From the NCBI GenBank assembly GCA_039026975.1, contig JBCCLI010000029.1:1-28088 (forward strand): a stretch of DNA of 28,088 nt, given 5' to 3'. Positions 16,255 through 24,160 of the stretch are shown piece by piece. How positions within the stretch are numbered: the first letter of the stretch is position 1; each line of letters starts with the position of its first letter. This DNA comes from JBCBKZ01 sp039026975. GTDB lineage: Bacteria > Bacteroidota > Bacteroidia > J057. Below the pieces are notes generated by a model. That model was given only the letters and a program-made list of their open reading frames with translations. It ran no database searches and had not been told where the DNA came from. The position numbers and the translations under genes are program-made.

Positions 16255-17535
16255 CTATTTATCTTTTCCCAAGGTCATGGAAGGAGAGACAGTTATCATC
16301 ATCCAGGCCCAGTGATTGTCTCTCCTGTTTCTGTTTCGTAATTCCAACATACTTTCCGTTGCTCTCAGGAAACTATATCCCAAATGGAATTGGACCCCTT
16401 TTTGGGGGGATAGTTGATATACAAAGTCTAGTTCGTTGGCTAGGTGGTCTTTTAGGCTACCTCCGTTGGGATCTTGTTGGTCGGAGGCCGTGAGGAAATG
16501 GTGAAGGTGAACCTTCAGGTTTCCTTTTTTCAGTGGGAATGAATTTTTCAGGTATACATCCGTAACTCCCACTGAACCGTTAGAAGGACCTACAAAGAAG
16601 TAGTCCATGAACCCATTATGGGCGTGGTTGGTCCCAAAGTCCGGTAGAAAGTGGGTGAGGGCATCAGAGGAAGCTAAAGTGGAATGAGAACCTGAGAGTA
16701 GTTCCATGCCCAGGGTGTGGGTGGAAGATGGGCTCCAGCTCATACGCATGCCCACCATGTGGGCTTGTAGGGTGCGGGAACCCAGCTTCCCCCCCTGATA
16801 ATATGTATCCCCAGCAAGGATTAATTGCGCACTTAAGGTTAGCCTCATACTCCCTCCAAGTGTATAGCGGGAGCTGGTGGTGGTATCCTGATTTTGCCAG
16901 GTAGTATTTAGCCCTAGCAGGGAAAAGGAAGCCTTCTCACGCTTCTGGTGAAACCAGGCAAACTGCATGAATTTATAATTGCCTGAAACGGCGTAAAAGC
17001 CTGCAGAAGGACTCTGTAGGAAGGCTGGCTCCGCCACCTCATCATCCTGGTTAACGGCAGCGCCCACATGCAGATCAATAGATTTACGCTTATTGGAGAA
17101 CATAGCCAGTAGCGCATCATGCCGCCTGCCTTGCTGTGCCCATTCCAGTGCCCCCAGTATTCGCTGGTTGTCGTAAGAAATGGCTTGTCTTCCTAGCTTT
17201 AGCTTGAGACGGGGATGGGCCCTATAAAGGATCCAGGCTTCATTTATAAACGTATTACCATCTTCTTGTTTGACTATTTGAGGGCTTTCCCCCCAAATCC
17301 TTATGTCCTGAAAGGATAGCCTTACTTCATAGGTAGAGTCCACCCAGTCGAAGGTAAGGCGGCTTCTCTGCTCTACAAAGTAGGCCGCTTCATCAAACCT
17401 GTTAGCAGGCGTCTTGAAGCCATCCCTATATTCAGCTCTTGGACGGATCTGGGCACTAATACTGAGTTGGCTAAGTGCATGAGACGGTAATAGAATTATC
17501 CAGGCGAAGAGAATACACTTATCTCTTAGTTTCAT
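16255..17535 (-). CDS. Alginate-export-like outer-membrane beta-barrel protein
   Basis: This 426-residue protein has a signal peptide (about 1-22, cleaving near ALSQ) and a body of alternating hydrophobic/polar strands with aromatic residues, typical of an outer-membrane barrel. The region IRPRAEYRDGF, the FVEQRSRLTFDW strand and LKLKLGRQAISYDNQRILG resemble the alginate_exp barrel family. In Bacteroidota this family is widespread and its substrates are mostly unknown, so an alginate link should not be assumed. No alginate genes are nearby. It may act as a porin or exporter. It converges with the lipoprotein gene and is divergent from the YitT-family gene. Confidence 0.8.
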   Translation of the reverse strand: MKLRDKCILFAWIILLPSHALSQLSISAQIRPRAEYRDGFKTPANRFDEAAYFVEQRSRLTFDWVDSTYEVRLSFQDIRIWGESPQIVKQEDGNTFINEAWILYRAHPRLKLKLGRQAISYDNQRILGALEWAQQGRRHDALLAMFSNKRKSIDLHVGAAVNQDDEVAEPAFLQSPSAGFYAVSGNYKFMQFAWFHQKREKASFSLLGLNTTWQNQDTTTSSRYTLGGSMRLTLSAQLILAGDTYYQGGKLGSRTLQAHMVGMRMSWSPSSTHTLGMELLSGSHSTLASSDALTHFLPDFGTNHAHNGFMDYFFVGPSNGSVGVTDVYLKNSFPLKKGNLKVHLHHFLTASDQQDPNGGSLKDHLANELDFVYQLSPQKGVQFHLGYSFLRATESMLELRNRNRRDNHWAWMMITVSPSMTLGKDK

Positions 17536-17692
17536 GCTGTCTGTTTGGGCAGGAAATATGGAAGGAAAAAGCCAAATTATCAGACGTATTTAGGAGGGTC
17601 TACAACATTTAGGCCTTCATTCTACTTTTGATGGAGGGTATATCAGCAGATACTTCCTCCCAACTTGGTTGGCCATCTTTATTCATTCTCTT

Positions 17693-18625
17693 ATGCAAGA
17701 ATCTTTCCGTCCCTCCAGAAGAACGCCTAAAGTCAGTATGGCGCAGCTACTTTCCGCCTTTATCAAAAACCGAGAAGTCAGAAACTTCTTTACCCTTACC
17801 TTGGGCGCTTTATCTGCCAGCATAGGCCTGGAAAGCTTTTTGATTCCCAACTCCTTCATTGATGGAGGAATTACAGGTATTTCTCTCATAGTGAATGAGT
17901 TTAGCCATATCCCGCTGGCTTTTCTGATAGCAGTTTTTAACCTCCCTTTTCTGGTTCTCGCATTTAGGGCCGTTGGGAAACGCTTTGCCTTGAGGAGTAT
18001 ACTGGGGATTTTGTTGCTTTCTACCTTTGTGTATACCCTTCACTTTCCGGTGATTACGGATGACCGATTATTAGCAGCTGCTTTTGGGGGGTTCTTCCTG
18101 GGGCTTGGGATAGGGCTAGCTATAAGAGGAGGTGCTATCATAGACGGGACAGAGGTATTAGCTATTTTTCTCAGTCGAAAAACGGGCCTATCCGTGGGGA
18201 ATATCATATTGATATTTAACCTGATGATTTTCTCCCTAGCGGCCTATCTGTTGTCAGTGGAGGTAGCCCTTTATGCTATTCTCACCTATTTTGCTGCTTC
18301 TAAAACGGTAGACTTTGTGATTGACGGAATAGAAGAATATGTAGGGGTAACCATCATTTCTGAGCGGAGTGAACTGGTGCGTACCTGCATAGTAGAGGTT
18401 ATGGGGAGGGGATGTACCATATATAAGGGTTTGAAAGGCTATGTAAAGCCAGGAGAATCTTTACGTGATACTAATATTGTCTATACCGTCATTACCCGAC
18501 TAGAGATGGCCAAAATTGTAGCTGAGATAGATAAGGTGGATGATAAGGCTTTTGTGATTATGTCATCTGTCAAAGACGCCAAAGGAGGTATGATCAAGAA
18601 AAAACCTATTAAGAATATCAAGTAA
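17693..18625 (+). CDS. YitT-family membrane protein (DUF161-type helices plus DUF2179 domain)
   Basis: This inner-membrane protein of about 310 residues belongs to the YitT family. Five or six membrane helices fill the first 200 residues, with conserved-looking FLIPNSFIDGGITGIS and RGGAIIDGTEVLAI stretches, followed by a cytoplasmic C-terminal DUF2179-type domain ending in KVDDKAFVIMSSV. Its substrate or role is not established. The frame can start at TTG 17669, ATG 17693 or ATG 17738; ATG 17693 is chosen here, but 17738 would still leave about 16 residues before the first helix. It is divergent from the barrel gene. Confidence 0.85.
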   Translation: MQESFRPSRRTPKVSMAQLLSAFIKNREVRNFFTLTLGALSASIGLESFLIPNSFIDGGITGISLIVNEFSHIPLAFLIAVFNLPFLVLAFRAVGKRFALRSILGILLLSTFVYTLHFPVITDDRLLAAAFGGFFLGLGIGLAIRGGAIIDGTEVLAIFLSRKTGLSVGNIILIFNLMIFSLAAYLLSVEVALYAILTYFAASKTVDFVIDGIEEYVGVTIISERSELVRTCIVEVMGRGCTIYKGLKGYVKPGESLRDTNIVYTVITRLEMAKIVAEIDKVDDKAFVIMSSVKDAKGGMIKKKPIKNIK

Positions 18626-18821
18626 AGCCAGTTTGGGATAAGTCTGTGCGCGACGCTTGAAGTACGCCCAGGCCTTCATTTTGACATTTATCCCGGTAAA
18701 ACGTCTTGCTTTATCAACTCAAGGCTTAAGTCCATGTGCTCAGATGTATCGGAAGTGATGAGGCGGCCATCCCAAATAAATATTCAGATCTATCTTAGAC
18801 TAGCATGATTAAAAGGAGAAA

Positions 18822-18852
18822 GGTAATAGCCTGACATTCATTGAGTATTACC
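18822..18852 (-). terminator. Possible terminator of the cysteine-rich lipoprotein gene
   Basis: A 7-bp perfect stem GGTAATA (18822-18828) with TATTACC (18846-18852) encloses 17 bases. Read on the minus strand it is followed by TTTCTCCTTTT, a broken T-run, 26 bases past the minus-strand stop. The loop is long and the T-run interrupted, so it is only a candidate. The remaining bases of the 18626-18878 gap show no gene. Confidence 0.3.
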
Positions 18853-18878
18853 CTGCGTATCCACACATAAAGTAACCC

Positions 18879-19262
18879 CTAGAAATTACAAGCGCCCCCT
18901 TGCCAGATTATCTCTCCTGAAGAAACAATCTCCCAATAGTTATATGCTTCTTCTGGGGGTATGGTAAAGCTGACAGTATCTCCAGCACAGTTATAGAAGA
19001 TGGGAGGATAAAAACAGCTGGCACAGCAAGTGCCTTGCATAAAGTAGGGCGTATCCTGGTAGGTGAACTGCCTAACCCAAAAGGTATCAAAGAAATGGTT
19101 GTCATTAGAAGCGATAGATTCTTCCAGCGTTCCGATAATATCCCTTAACCAAGGTAGATCCTCTACAGGGTTTGCCACATCACAAAAGGGTACAGGGGCA
19201 TCATCCTCTATGCAAGCTGAAAAAAGAAGCACCAATACTATAATTCCTAGTAGCCTATTCAT
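18879..19262 (-). CDS. Small cysteine-rich lipoprotein
   Basis: This 127-residue protein has an SpII signal with lipobox FSA-C17. The mature part carries six further cysteines at 27, 79, 80, 83, 92 and 125, with the cluster TCCASCFYPPIFYNC. Such short lipoproteins with PWLRDII-like starts and a paired-Cys strand are common in Bacteroidota, and their function is unknown. The cysteines may form disulphides in the envelope, which is inference. It lies 45 bases downstream of the three-TM protein gene on the same strand and may be cotranscribed with it. Confidence 0.8.
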   Translation of the reverse strand: MNRLLGIIVLVLLFSACIEDDAPVPFCDVANPVEDLPWLRDIIGTLEESIASNDNHFFDTFWVRQFTYQDTPYFMQGTCCASCFYPPIFYNCAGDTVSFTIPPEEAYNYWEIVSSGEIIWQGGACNF

Positions 19263-19307
19263 TTTCGGAGGTTTATGATAGGACGAGGAGGGAGAAAGAA
19301 ATGCTGC

Positions 19308-20153
19308 TTACAATTCCGGATTTATCTCTTCCAATGCAGGAGCAGTTCCATTAGTTTGTTCTATGCCATTATAAGTATTGATCATTTCCTGGGCTTTTGT
19401 CAGTCGAGTTTCCGCATTAGATATGTAAATCTGGTTAAGCTCTATGATCCTTCTGTTCACATAAGTGATCATACTATCCAGGCTGATGGCATTATTCTCC
19501 AACTCATTTTTTTGGGAGGTACTCATGTAGTTGAAAATCTCTAGCTGGAGGTTATCATACCTAAGAAAGGCTTCCAGATTATTCTCAAAGTTTCCTCTTT
19601 GGCCAAACACATTGGGGAAAATGGCAAAAAAGACCGCCATAAAACTCAGTACAAAGAAGACAGCTTTAATATAGGGATTGGTTCTGGCCCAGCCCTTATT
19701 AGCTATCACAAATATGATGATTCCTCCACTGATGGTTGCAAACAGCACGATGAGGATGGAAGCATAATAATTAGCCACAAAAAAGCCTGCCAACTCCCTA
19801 TGGTGTTTCTTCCGCTCTGTGAGGATTTTATACTGCACTTTCAGGGTGCTGATTTTATCCTCCTCTGACATAATCCTGTCATTTTTCAGGCTGTTTATGC
19901 GGGTTTGAATGATCTCGTCCGTTTTGAGGTATGGCTGGAGAAATTTCATGGTATTCACTTCAGTACTCCAGTTGTGGAAACGGTAAGCAGCAAAGAAAAA
20001 GAGCATAAGAAGGGAAGCAAAAAGGATGACCCTAATAGTAGGTTCAATGCTCCTCCAGTACCTTTTAAGCTTTGACTCTTTGTTCGGGGCGTTAGGAGAG
20101 GGTGGTTCTTTTACCTTATTTACATTCTCCTTTTCCGAATTCTCCATACCCAT
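19308..20153 (-). CDS. Three-helix membrane protein with flanking coiled-coil regions, unknown function
   Basis: I do not recognise this 281-residue protein. The N-terminal 35 residues are charged and Pro/Lys-rich. Membrane helices lie at about 40-59, 123-151 and 161-182. Between helix 1 and 2 is a charged, helical segment of about 60 residues; after helix 3 is a helical tail of about 95 residues rich in N, E and I (SLDSMITYVNRRIIELNQIY). Both could be coiled coils. An ATG two codons in (20147) is an alternative start. It precedes the cysteine-rich lipoprotein gene by 45 bases and is divergent from the TonB receptor gene over 311 bases. Confidence 0.7.
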   Translation of the reverse strand: MGMENSEKENVNKVKEPPSPNAPNKESKLKRYWRSIEPTIRVILFASLLMLFFFAAYRFHNWSTEVNTMKFLQPYLKTDEIIQTRINSLKNDRIMSEEDKISTLKVQYKILTERKKHHRELAGFFVANYYASILIVLFATISGGIIIFVIANKGWARTNPYIKAVFFVLSFMAVFFAIFPNVFGQRGNFENNLEAFLRYDNLQLEIFNYMSTSQKNELENNAISLDSMITYVNRRIIELNQIYISNAETRLTKAQEMINTYNGIEQTNGTAPALEEINPEL

Positions 20154-20304
20154 AGTGTAAGGTCTAATTTTCGGTCTTCTGTATGATGACGATTTTCAAA
20201 ACGTTGCCATAATACGAAATATTGTTTCTCAGGTCAACCTGCTACAGAGCTTGATGCGAAGGTCAAATAGTTTAAAATCCCAGACTTGGCTAGAGAATGA
20301 GGTA

Positions 20305-20317
20305 TTTCATTATGAAA
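20305..20317. promoter_or_regulatory. Palindrome TTTCA-N3-TGAAA, first copy
   Basis: Two 5-bp arms, TTTCA (20305-20309) and TGAAA (20313-20317), flank TTA. The core is the same as in the palindrome centred 25 bases further on, so the two together look like a pair of operator half-site dimers. The distance to the receptor start is about 150 bases. Confidence 0.35.
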
Positions 20318-20323
20318 ACGAAA

Positions 20324-20348
20324 AAAGTGTTTCATGTTGAAACACTTT
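20324..20348. promoter_or_regulatory. Perfect 11-bp inverted repeat containing the second TTTCA-N3-TGAAA core
   Basis: AAAGTGTTTCA (20324-20334) pairs perfectly with TGAAACACTTT (20338-20348) around a 3-base loop. Read on the minus strand the stem is followed directly by TTTTTT-type sequence (A-run 20321-20326 on plus), which is how a rho-independent terminator looks. It lies in a divergent promoter region with no minus-strand gene before it, so either an operator or a terminator of a short unannotated minus-strand transcript would fit. Confidence 0.45.
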
Positions 20349-20464
20349 GAGGGGGGATTTATTTCATATTTTACCATGTTCATTCTTCTTTACTTGGAAG
20401 AATGAGGAAAGGGATGAACCTTTAGGTACTTAACCTATTTTCCAAGTATAATGATCCAAGTGTC

Positions 20465-22840
20465 ATGAAATGTAACTTATATAGGTATGCCATATGCTGG
20501 CCAATGGTATTCCTTTTTTGCTTATTTCCAATGAGTATGAAAGGCCAGAAACAGGGAAAAGTAACCCTTAACGGCTACGTATCTAATGCCACTACAGGTG
20601 AGCGACTCATAGGCGCTACCGTCTTTTTCCCCGAGCTAAAAGCAGGCACCTATACCAATGAGTATGGATTTTATTCGCTAACAGTCGAACCCGGTACTTA
20701 TCAGCTCTTTCTCTCCTACACGGGTTTTTCTGATCTCACTACCCAGATAGATCTGTCAGAAGACAAGCTTATGAATCTGGAAATCTACCCTGAGGATGTA
20801 CAGATAGAGGAAGTCATCATCAGTGCTGAAGCTGAAAATGATAATGTCAGTAATGTAGAGATGAGTACCATTAAGCTGAATATTTCTGATGTAAAAAGAA
20901 TGCCTCAACTCTTAGGAGAAGTAGACATTATTAGAAGCATCCAGCTATTGCCCGGTGTTTCCAGCGTAGGGGAAGGTGCTACGGGATTTAATGTCAGAGG
21001 AGGAAATGTGGATCAGAATCTGGTACTATTGGATGAAGCACCTGTATATAATTCCTCACACTTACTAGGGTTCTTTTCTATTTTCAATGCGGATGCTGTT
21101 AAAGACATCAAGCTGTACAAAGGAGGAATCCCTGCTAAATACGGCGGCAGACTATCTTCTGTACTGGATGTACGCCAAAAAGAAGGCAATAATAAGTCTT
21201 TCTCAGGTAACGGAGGGATAGGCTTACTTTCCAGTAGATTAACCCTGGAAGGTCCCATCAAGAAGGATAAACACTCCTTCATGCTGGCTGGAAGAAGAAC
21301 CTATCTGGATGTGTTCCTGGGATTATCTCCAGATGAAGAAATTAGTAGTAATACCTTATACTTCTATGATTTCAATGCAAAGGTAAACTTCACCTTGGGA
21401 GAAAGGGACAGGCTATTCCTGTCAGGCTACTTCGGGAATGATGTATTCAGCTTTCAGGACGACTTCCGCTTTAGTTGGGGAAATGAAACGGCCACCATTA
21501 GGTGGAACCATATTTTTAATGAACGCGTTTTCTCCAACTTTACAGCATACTTCAGTGATTATGAGTATAACCTTGGGTCAGATGATGGAGGAAACGGATT
21601 TGATTGGAATTCCGGGATTAGGAACTACAGCCTAAAGGCAGATTTTGGGTATTTTATTAATCCTCAGAATACCCTGGAGTTTGGGGCATCCTCTATTTTT
21701 TATCGGTTTAGGCCGGGAGATGTATCCTTTTCTGAGGAGAATGGCTTCAATGACTTCTTCATAGAGAAAGAACACGCGGTGGAGTCTGCTGCCTATATCA
21801 GTAATGAAACCAAGTTATTTGATAGTAAGCTAACCATACAGGCTGGCTTGAGGTATTCTCTCTTCCAAAATGTAGGGAAAAGTACTGTATTTATCTATGG
21901 AGAAGGAATGCCCTTAGATACGGCTAATATAGTGGATACAGTCAGGTATAATGATGGAGAACTAGTCAAGTCTTTTGACGGGTTTGAGCCTAGGCTTTCC
22001 TTGAATTACCTCATAGACCAGAAGCAATCCATCAAGGCTAGCTATAATCGTACCCGGCAGTATATCCACCTCATTTCTAATACTACTGCTGCCACACCCA
22101 TAGATGTGTGGAAGCCCTCCGGTACTTATGTAGATCCTGCTACGGTAGACCAGTTCTCATTAGGATACTTCCGTAACTTCCAGGATAATACCTATGAAGC
22201 TTCGCTAGAAGTGTATTATAAAAGCTTTGAAGGACTGGTAGACTATATAAATGGGGCGCAGCTGCTATTTAATAGGACCCTGGAGACGGAGCTGCTGGCG
22301 GGAGATGGGAGAGCCTACGGACTGGAAGTATTGATAAGAAAGGAAAAAGGTAGGTTGACGGGCTGGTTAGGGTACACCCTTTCCAGGACAGAGCGGCAGA
22401 TTGAAGAGATTAATGGAGGGGAATGGTACTCATCTAACTATGATAAAACACATGATTTCTCCCTGGTGCTCACCTATAAGTTATCTAAGTACTGGGATGC
22501 ATCCATGAACTTTGCCTACCTGACAGGAAGACCTATTACCTATCCTAATGGGAAGTATGTTACTGACGGCATTGTAGCGCCTGTCTATAATAACCGGAAT
22601 GGGGCCAGAACCCCTGACTATCATAGACTGGATGTTTCTGCCAATTATGAGTTTAAGAAAAATGCTGATAAGAGATTTAAGCAGAGTCTGAACTTTGGGG
22701 TGTATAACCTATATGCCAGGAGAAACCCCTACTCCATATACTTCAGGCAAAATGAGGATAATCCTGATATAACAGAGGCGGTCCAATTATCAGTATTTGG
22801 CACCCTTATTCCTTCCATTACCTATAACTTTGAATTTTAA
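20465..22840 (+). CDS. TonB-dependent receptor with N-terminal carboxypeptidase-like domain
   Basis: This 791-residue outer-membrane receptor takes up an unknown ligand using energy delivered by TonB. A signal peptide ends near MKGQ27. A carboxypeptidase-regulatory-like beta domain follows at about 33-115 (TLNGYVSNATTGERLIGATV). The plug domain runs at about 130-245, with VRGGNVDQNLVLLDEAPVYN and GGIPAKYGGRLSSVLDV. The rest is a 22-strand-type barrel ending in an aromatic terminal residue (ITYNFEF). The length is short of the roughly 1000 residues of SusC, and there is no SusD gene. Its partner is the DUF4249 lipoprotein gene 4 bases downstream, a pairing often seen in Bacteroidota. The start ATG 20465 gives a good signal peptide. 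The ligand cannot be told. Confidence 0.92.
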   Translation: MKCNLYRYAICWPMVFLFCLFPMSMKGQKQGKVTLNGYVSNATTGERLIGATVFFPELKAGTYTNEYGFYSLTVEPGTYQLFLSYTGFSDLTTQIDLSEDKLMNLEIYPEDVQIEEVIISAEAENDNVSNVEMSTIKLNISDVKRMPQLLGEVDIIRSIQLLPGVSSVGEGATGFNVRGGNVDQNLVLLDEAPVYNSSHLLGFFSIFNADAVKDIKLYKGGIPAKYGGRLSSVLDVRQKEGNNKSFSGNGGIGLLSSRLTLEGPIKKDKHSFMLAGRRTYLDVFLGLSPDEEISSNTLYFYDFNAKVNFTLGERDRLFLSGYFGNDVFSFQDDFRFSWGNETATIRWNHIFNERVFSNFTAYFSDYEYNLGSDDGGNGFDWNSGIRNYSLKADFGYFINPQNTLEFGASSIFYRFRPGDVSFSEENGFNDFFIEKEHAVESAAYISNETKLFDSKLTIQAGLRYSLFQNVGKSTVFIYGEGMPLDTANIVDTVRYNDGELVKSFDGFEPRLSLNYLIDQKQSIKASYNRTRQYIHLISNTTAATPIDVWKPSGTYVDPATVDQFSLGYFRNFQDNTYEASLEVYYKSFEGLVDYINGAQLLFNRTLETELLAGDGRAYGLEVLIRKEKGRLTGWLGYTLSRTERQIEEINGGEWYSSNYDKTHDFSLVLTYKLSKYWDASMNFAYLTGRPITYPNGKYVTDGIVAPVYNNRNGARTPDYHRLDVSANYEFKKNADKRFKQSLNFGVYNLYARRNPYSIYFRQNEDNPDITEAVQLSVFGTLIPSITYNFEF

Positions 22841-22844
22841 GCTA

Positions 22845-23669
22845 ATGAAATTAAGATATATTATACCTGCCCTTTTCCTTGGCTTCCTGGGAGTAGCCTG
22901 TGAGGACGTGGTAGACCTGGACTTACCAGAAGGAGAGGCGCTGCTAGTGGTGGATGGTTCCATCACTACCAAAGACACCATCCACTACCTTACAGTGGCT
23001 AATACTGTTTCTTATGACACGGAAGGAGCATTGCCGGGGATAACAGCGCTCGTAGTGCTCAGAGATGATAAAGGGAGAATAGATACCTTAGCTGAAACAG
23101 AACCTGGCAGTGGGATTTATGCCATTACCAGTCCGGGGGTAGTAGGAAATACTTATACCTTGGAGATAGAAACGCCTGATGGGAAGCAGTATCAGTCCAG
23201 CCCTGAATTTTTGGCACCAGTAACAGAGATAGATTCTATCTACCTGGAGGAGGATGAGTTTGAGGAGGATCAATACTTTGTAGAGTTTAATACCTTTGAT
23301 CCGCCGGGATTTGGGAATTACTACCGGTGGAAGCACTATATAGATGGAGAATTCCAAAATAAGCCGGAAAACCTCGCCTTTGCCAGTGATGAGTTTGTGG
23401 ATGGTAATCCTGTCTTAGGCCTACGCTTATCAGAGTCTGTGGAACTAGGAAAGCTCTATAAGGTAGAACAGCTATCTATTAGTAAAGCTTACTTTGAGTA
23501 TTTGAGTGTCCTCCAGACCCAAACTGCTTTTGTGGGAAGTATCTTTGATCCACCACCTGCACCCATAGAAGGGAACGTGTTCAATATACGTGATGAGAAT
23601 GAGTTGGTAGCAGGATTTTTTAGTGCTTCAGATGTTCAGACCCAAAGTATAGTGGTGAGAGAACCTTAG
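22845..23669 (+). CDS. DUF4249 lipoprotein, partner of the TonB-dependent receptor
   Basis: This 274-residue lipoprotein has an SpII signal with GVA-C19 followed by EDVVDLDLP, the usual start of DUF4249 proteins. A beta-rich N-terminal domain (LLVVDGSITTKDTIHYLTVA onward, about 30-125) reads like an Ig-type fold. A second half with conserved aromatics (FGNYYRWKHYIDGEF) follows, ending in the FFSASDVQTQSIVV segment typical of the family. DUF4249 proteins accompany TonB receptors and are assumed to sit on the outer membrane and help with substrate capture, though this has little direct proof. The ATG at 22845 is 4 bases after the receptor stop; an upstream in-frame start at 22797 is less likely because it adds residues before the signal peptide. 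Confidence 0.88.
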   Translation: MKLRYIIPALFLGFLGVACEDVVDLDLPEGEALLVVDGSITTKDTIHYLTVANTVSYDTEGALPGITALVVLRDDKGRIDTLAETEPGSGIYAITSPGVVGNTYTLEIETPDGKQYQSSPEFLAPVTEIDSIYLEEDEFEEDQYFVEFNTFDPPGFGNYYRWKHYIDGEFQNKPENLAFASDEFVDGNPVLGLRLSESVELGKLYKVEQLSISKAYFEYLSVLQTQTAFVGSIFDPPPAPIEGNVFNIRDENELVAGFFSASDVQTQSIVVREP

Positions 23670-23824
23670 GTCTTTTTAGAATGATATTCCTTCTCATAAG
23701 TGGCTGATGTAGGGACTGAGGCTTCCCTTATTTTCTTCATAATGGCTCATACTTCTACAAGGAAGGAGTTCCTTATTCTCCTGGGTTGAGTCTTTCTGCC
23801 AGAGAATTATCAGCTTACAACAAG

Positions 23825-23856
23825 CAAAAAAAAGGGGCGGCTGAAAAGCCGCCCCT
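23825..23856 (-). terminator. Strong rho-independent terminator of the DUF4397 repeat gene
   Basis: A perfect 10-bp GC-rich stem, AGGGGCGGCT (23833-23842) with AGCCGCCCCT (23847-23856), closes on a GAAA tetraloop. Read on the minus strand it is followed by a run of about eight T, 32 bases past the stop of the repeat gene. It might also slow plus-strand transcripts from the DUF4249 gene, but no T-run follows on that side. Confidence 0.9.
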
Positions 23857-23887
23857 GCTACTACTGTAAAACCCGTGTTCAAACGTA

Positions 23888-24160
23888 TTAATTCTGGATA
23901 AGGATTCTCTCAGATGCCTGGAAGTCTTTTCCGATGATCTGAATGAAGTAAAGTCCTTCTCCTAGAGCGTTCAAGTTTAGACGCTTTCTGTTGTTAGCGT
24001 TGAGCTTAGTGCTGAATTTGATATTACCTACTATATCTCTCACGATCACATCAGCCTGCCCATTCTGGTTTATTCCACTAACCATCACCTGTACCTCTCC
24101 GGTAGAACTTGGGTTAGGGAAGATAGATAGCTTCTGGGTAGTACTGCTAGTGAAGCCGTT
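23888..24160 (-). other. T9SS type A C-terminal sorting domain
   Basis: The last 90 residues or so begin with LSIFPNPSSTGEVQV and end with YFIQIIGKDF and the closing basic-aliphatic ILIQN. The FPNP start, the GLYF-type strand (EGLYFIQI) and the final short strand fit the sorting domains removed by the type IX secretion sortase. This points to outer-membrane translocation and possibly attachment to A-type lipopolysaccharide, as known for the family. Confidence 0.8.

Larger units (their letters stand above)
20154..20464. other. 311-base divergent intergenic region
   Basis: This gap separates the minus-strand three-TM gene from the TonB-dependent receptor gene. It must hold promoters for both, but no convincing -33/-7 pair could be read. 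It carries two palindromes with the shared core TTTCA-N3-TGAAA (20305-20317 and 20330-20342), a G-rich tract (GAGGGGGG) right after the second one, and a further TTTCA half-site at 20362-20366. No gene was seen in it. Confidence 0.6.

Noticed and set aside
17628..17825. Plus-strand 65-codon frame overlapping the YitT-family start
   Set aside because: It is a shadow of the YitT-family gene in another frame.
22797..22844. Upstream start of the DUF4249 gene
   Set aside because: It overlaps the receptor coding sequence and places 16 residues before a good SpII signal peptide.
23759..23774. AAGGAA/TTCCTT stem after the DUF4249 gene
   Set aside because: The stem is only 6 bp, AT-rich at the base and not followed by a T-run.
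23694..23882. Minus-strand 62-codon frame in the gap before the repeat gene
   Set aside because: It runs through the strong terminator hairpin and lacks any family resemblance.
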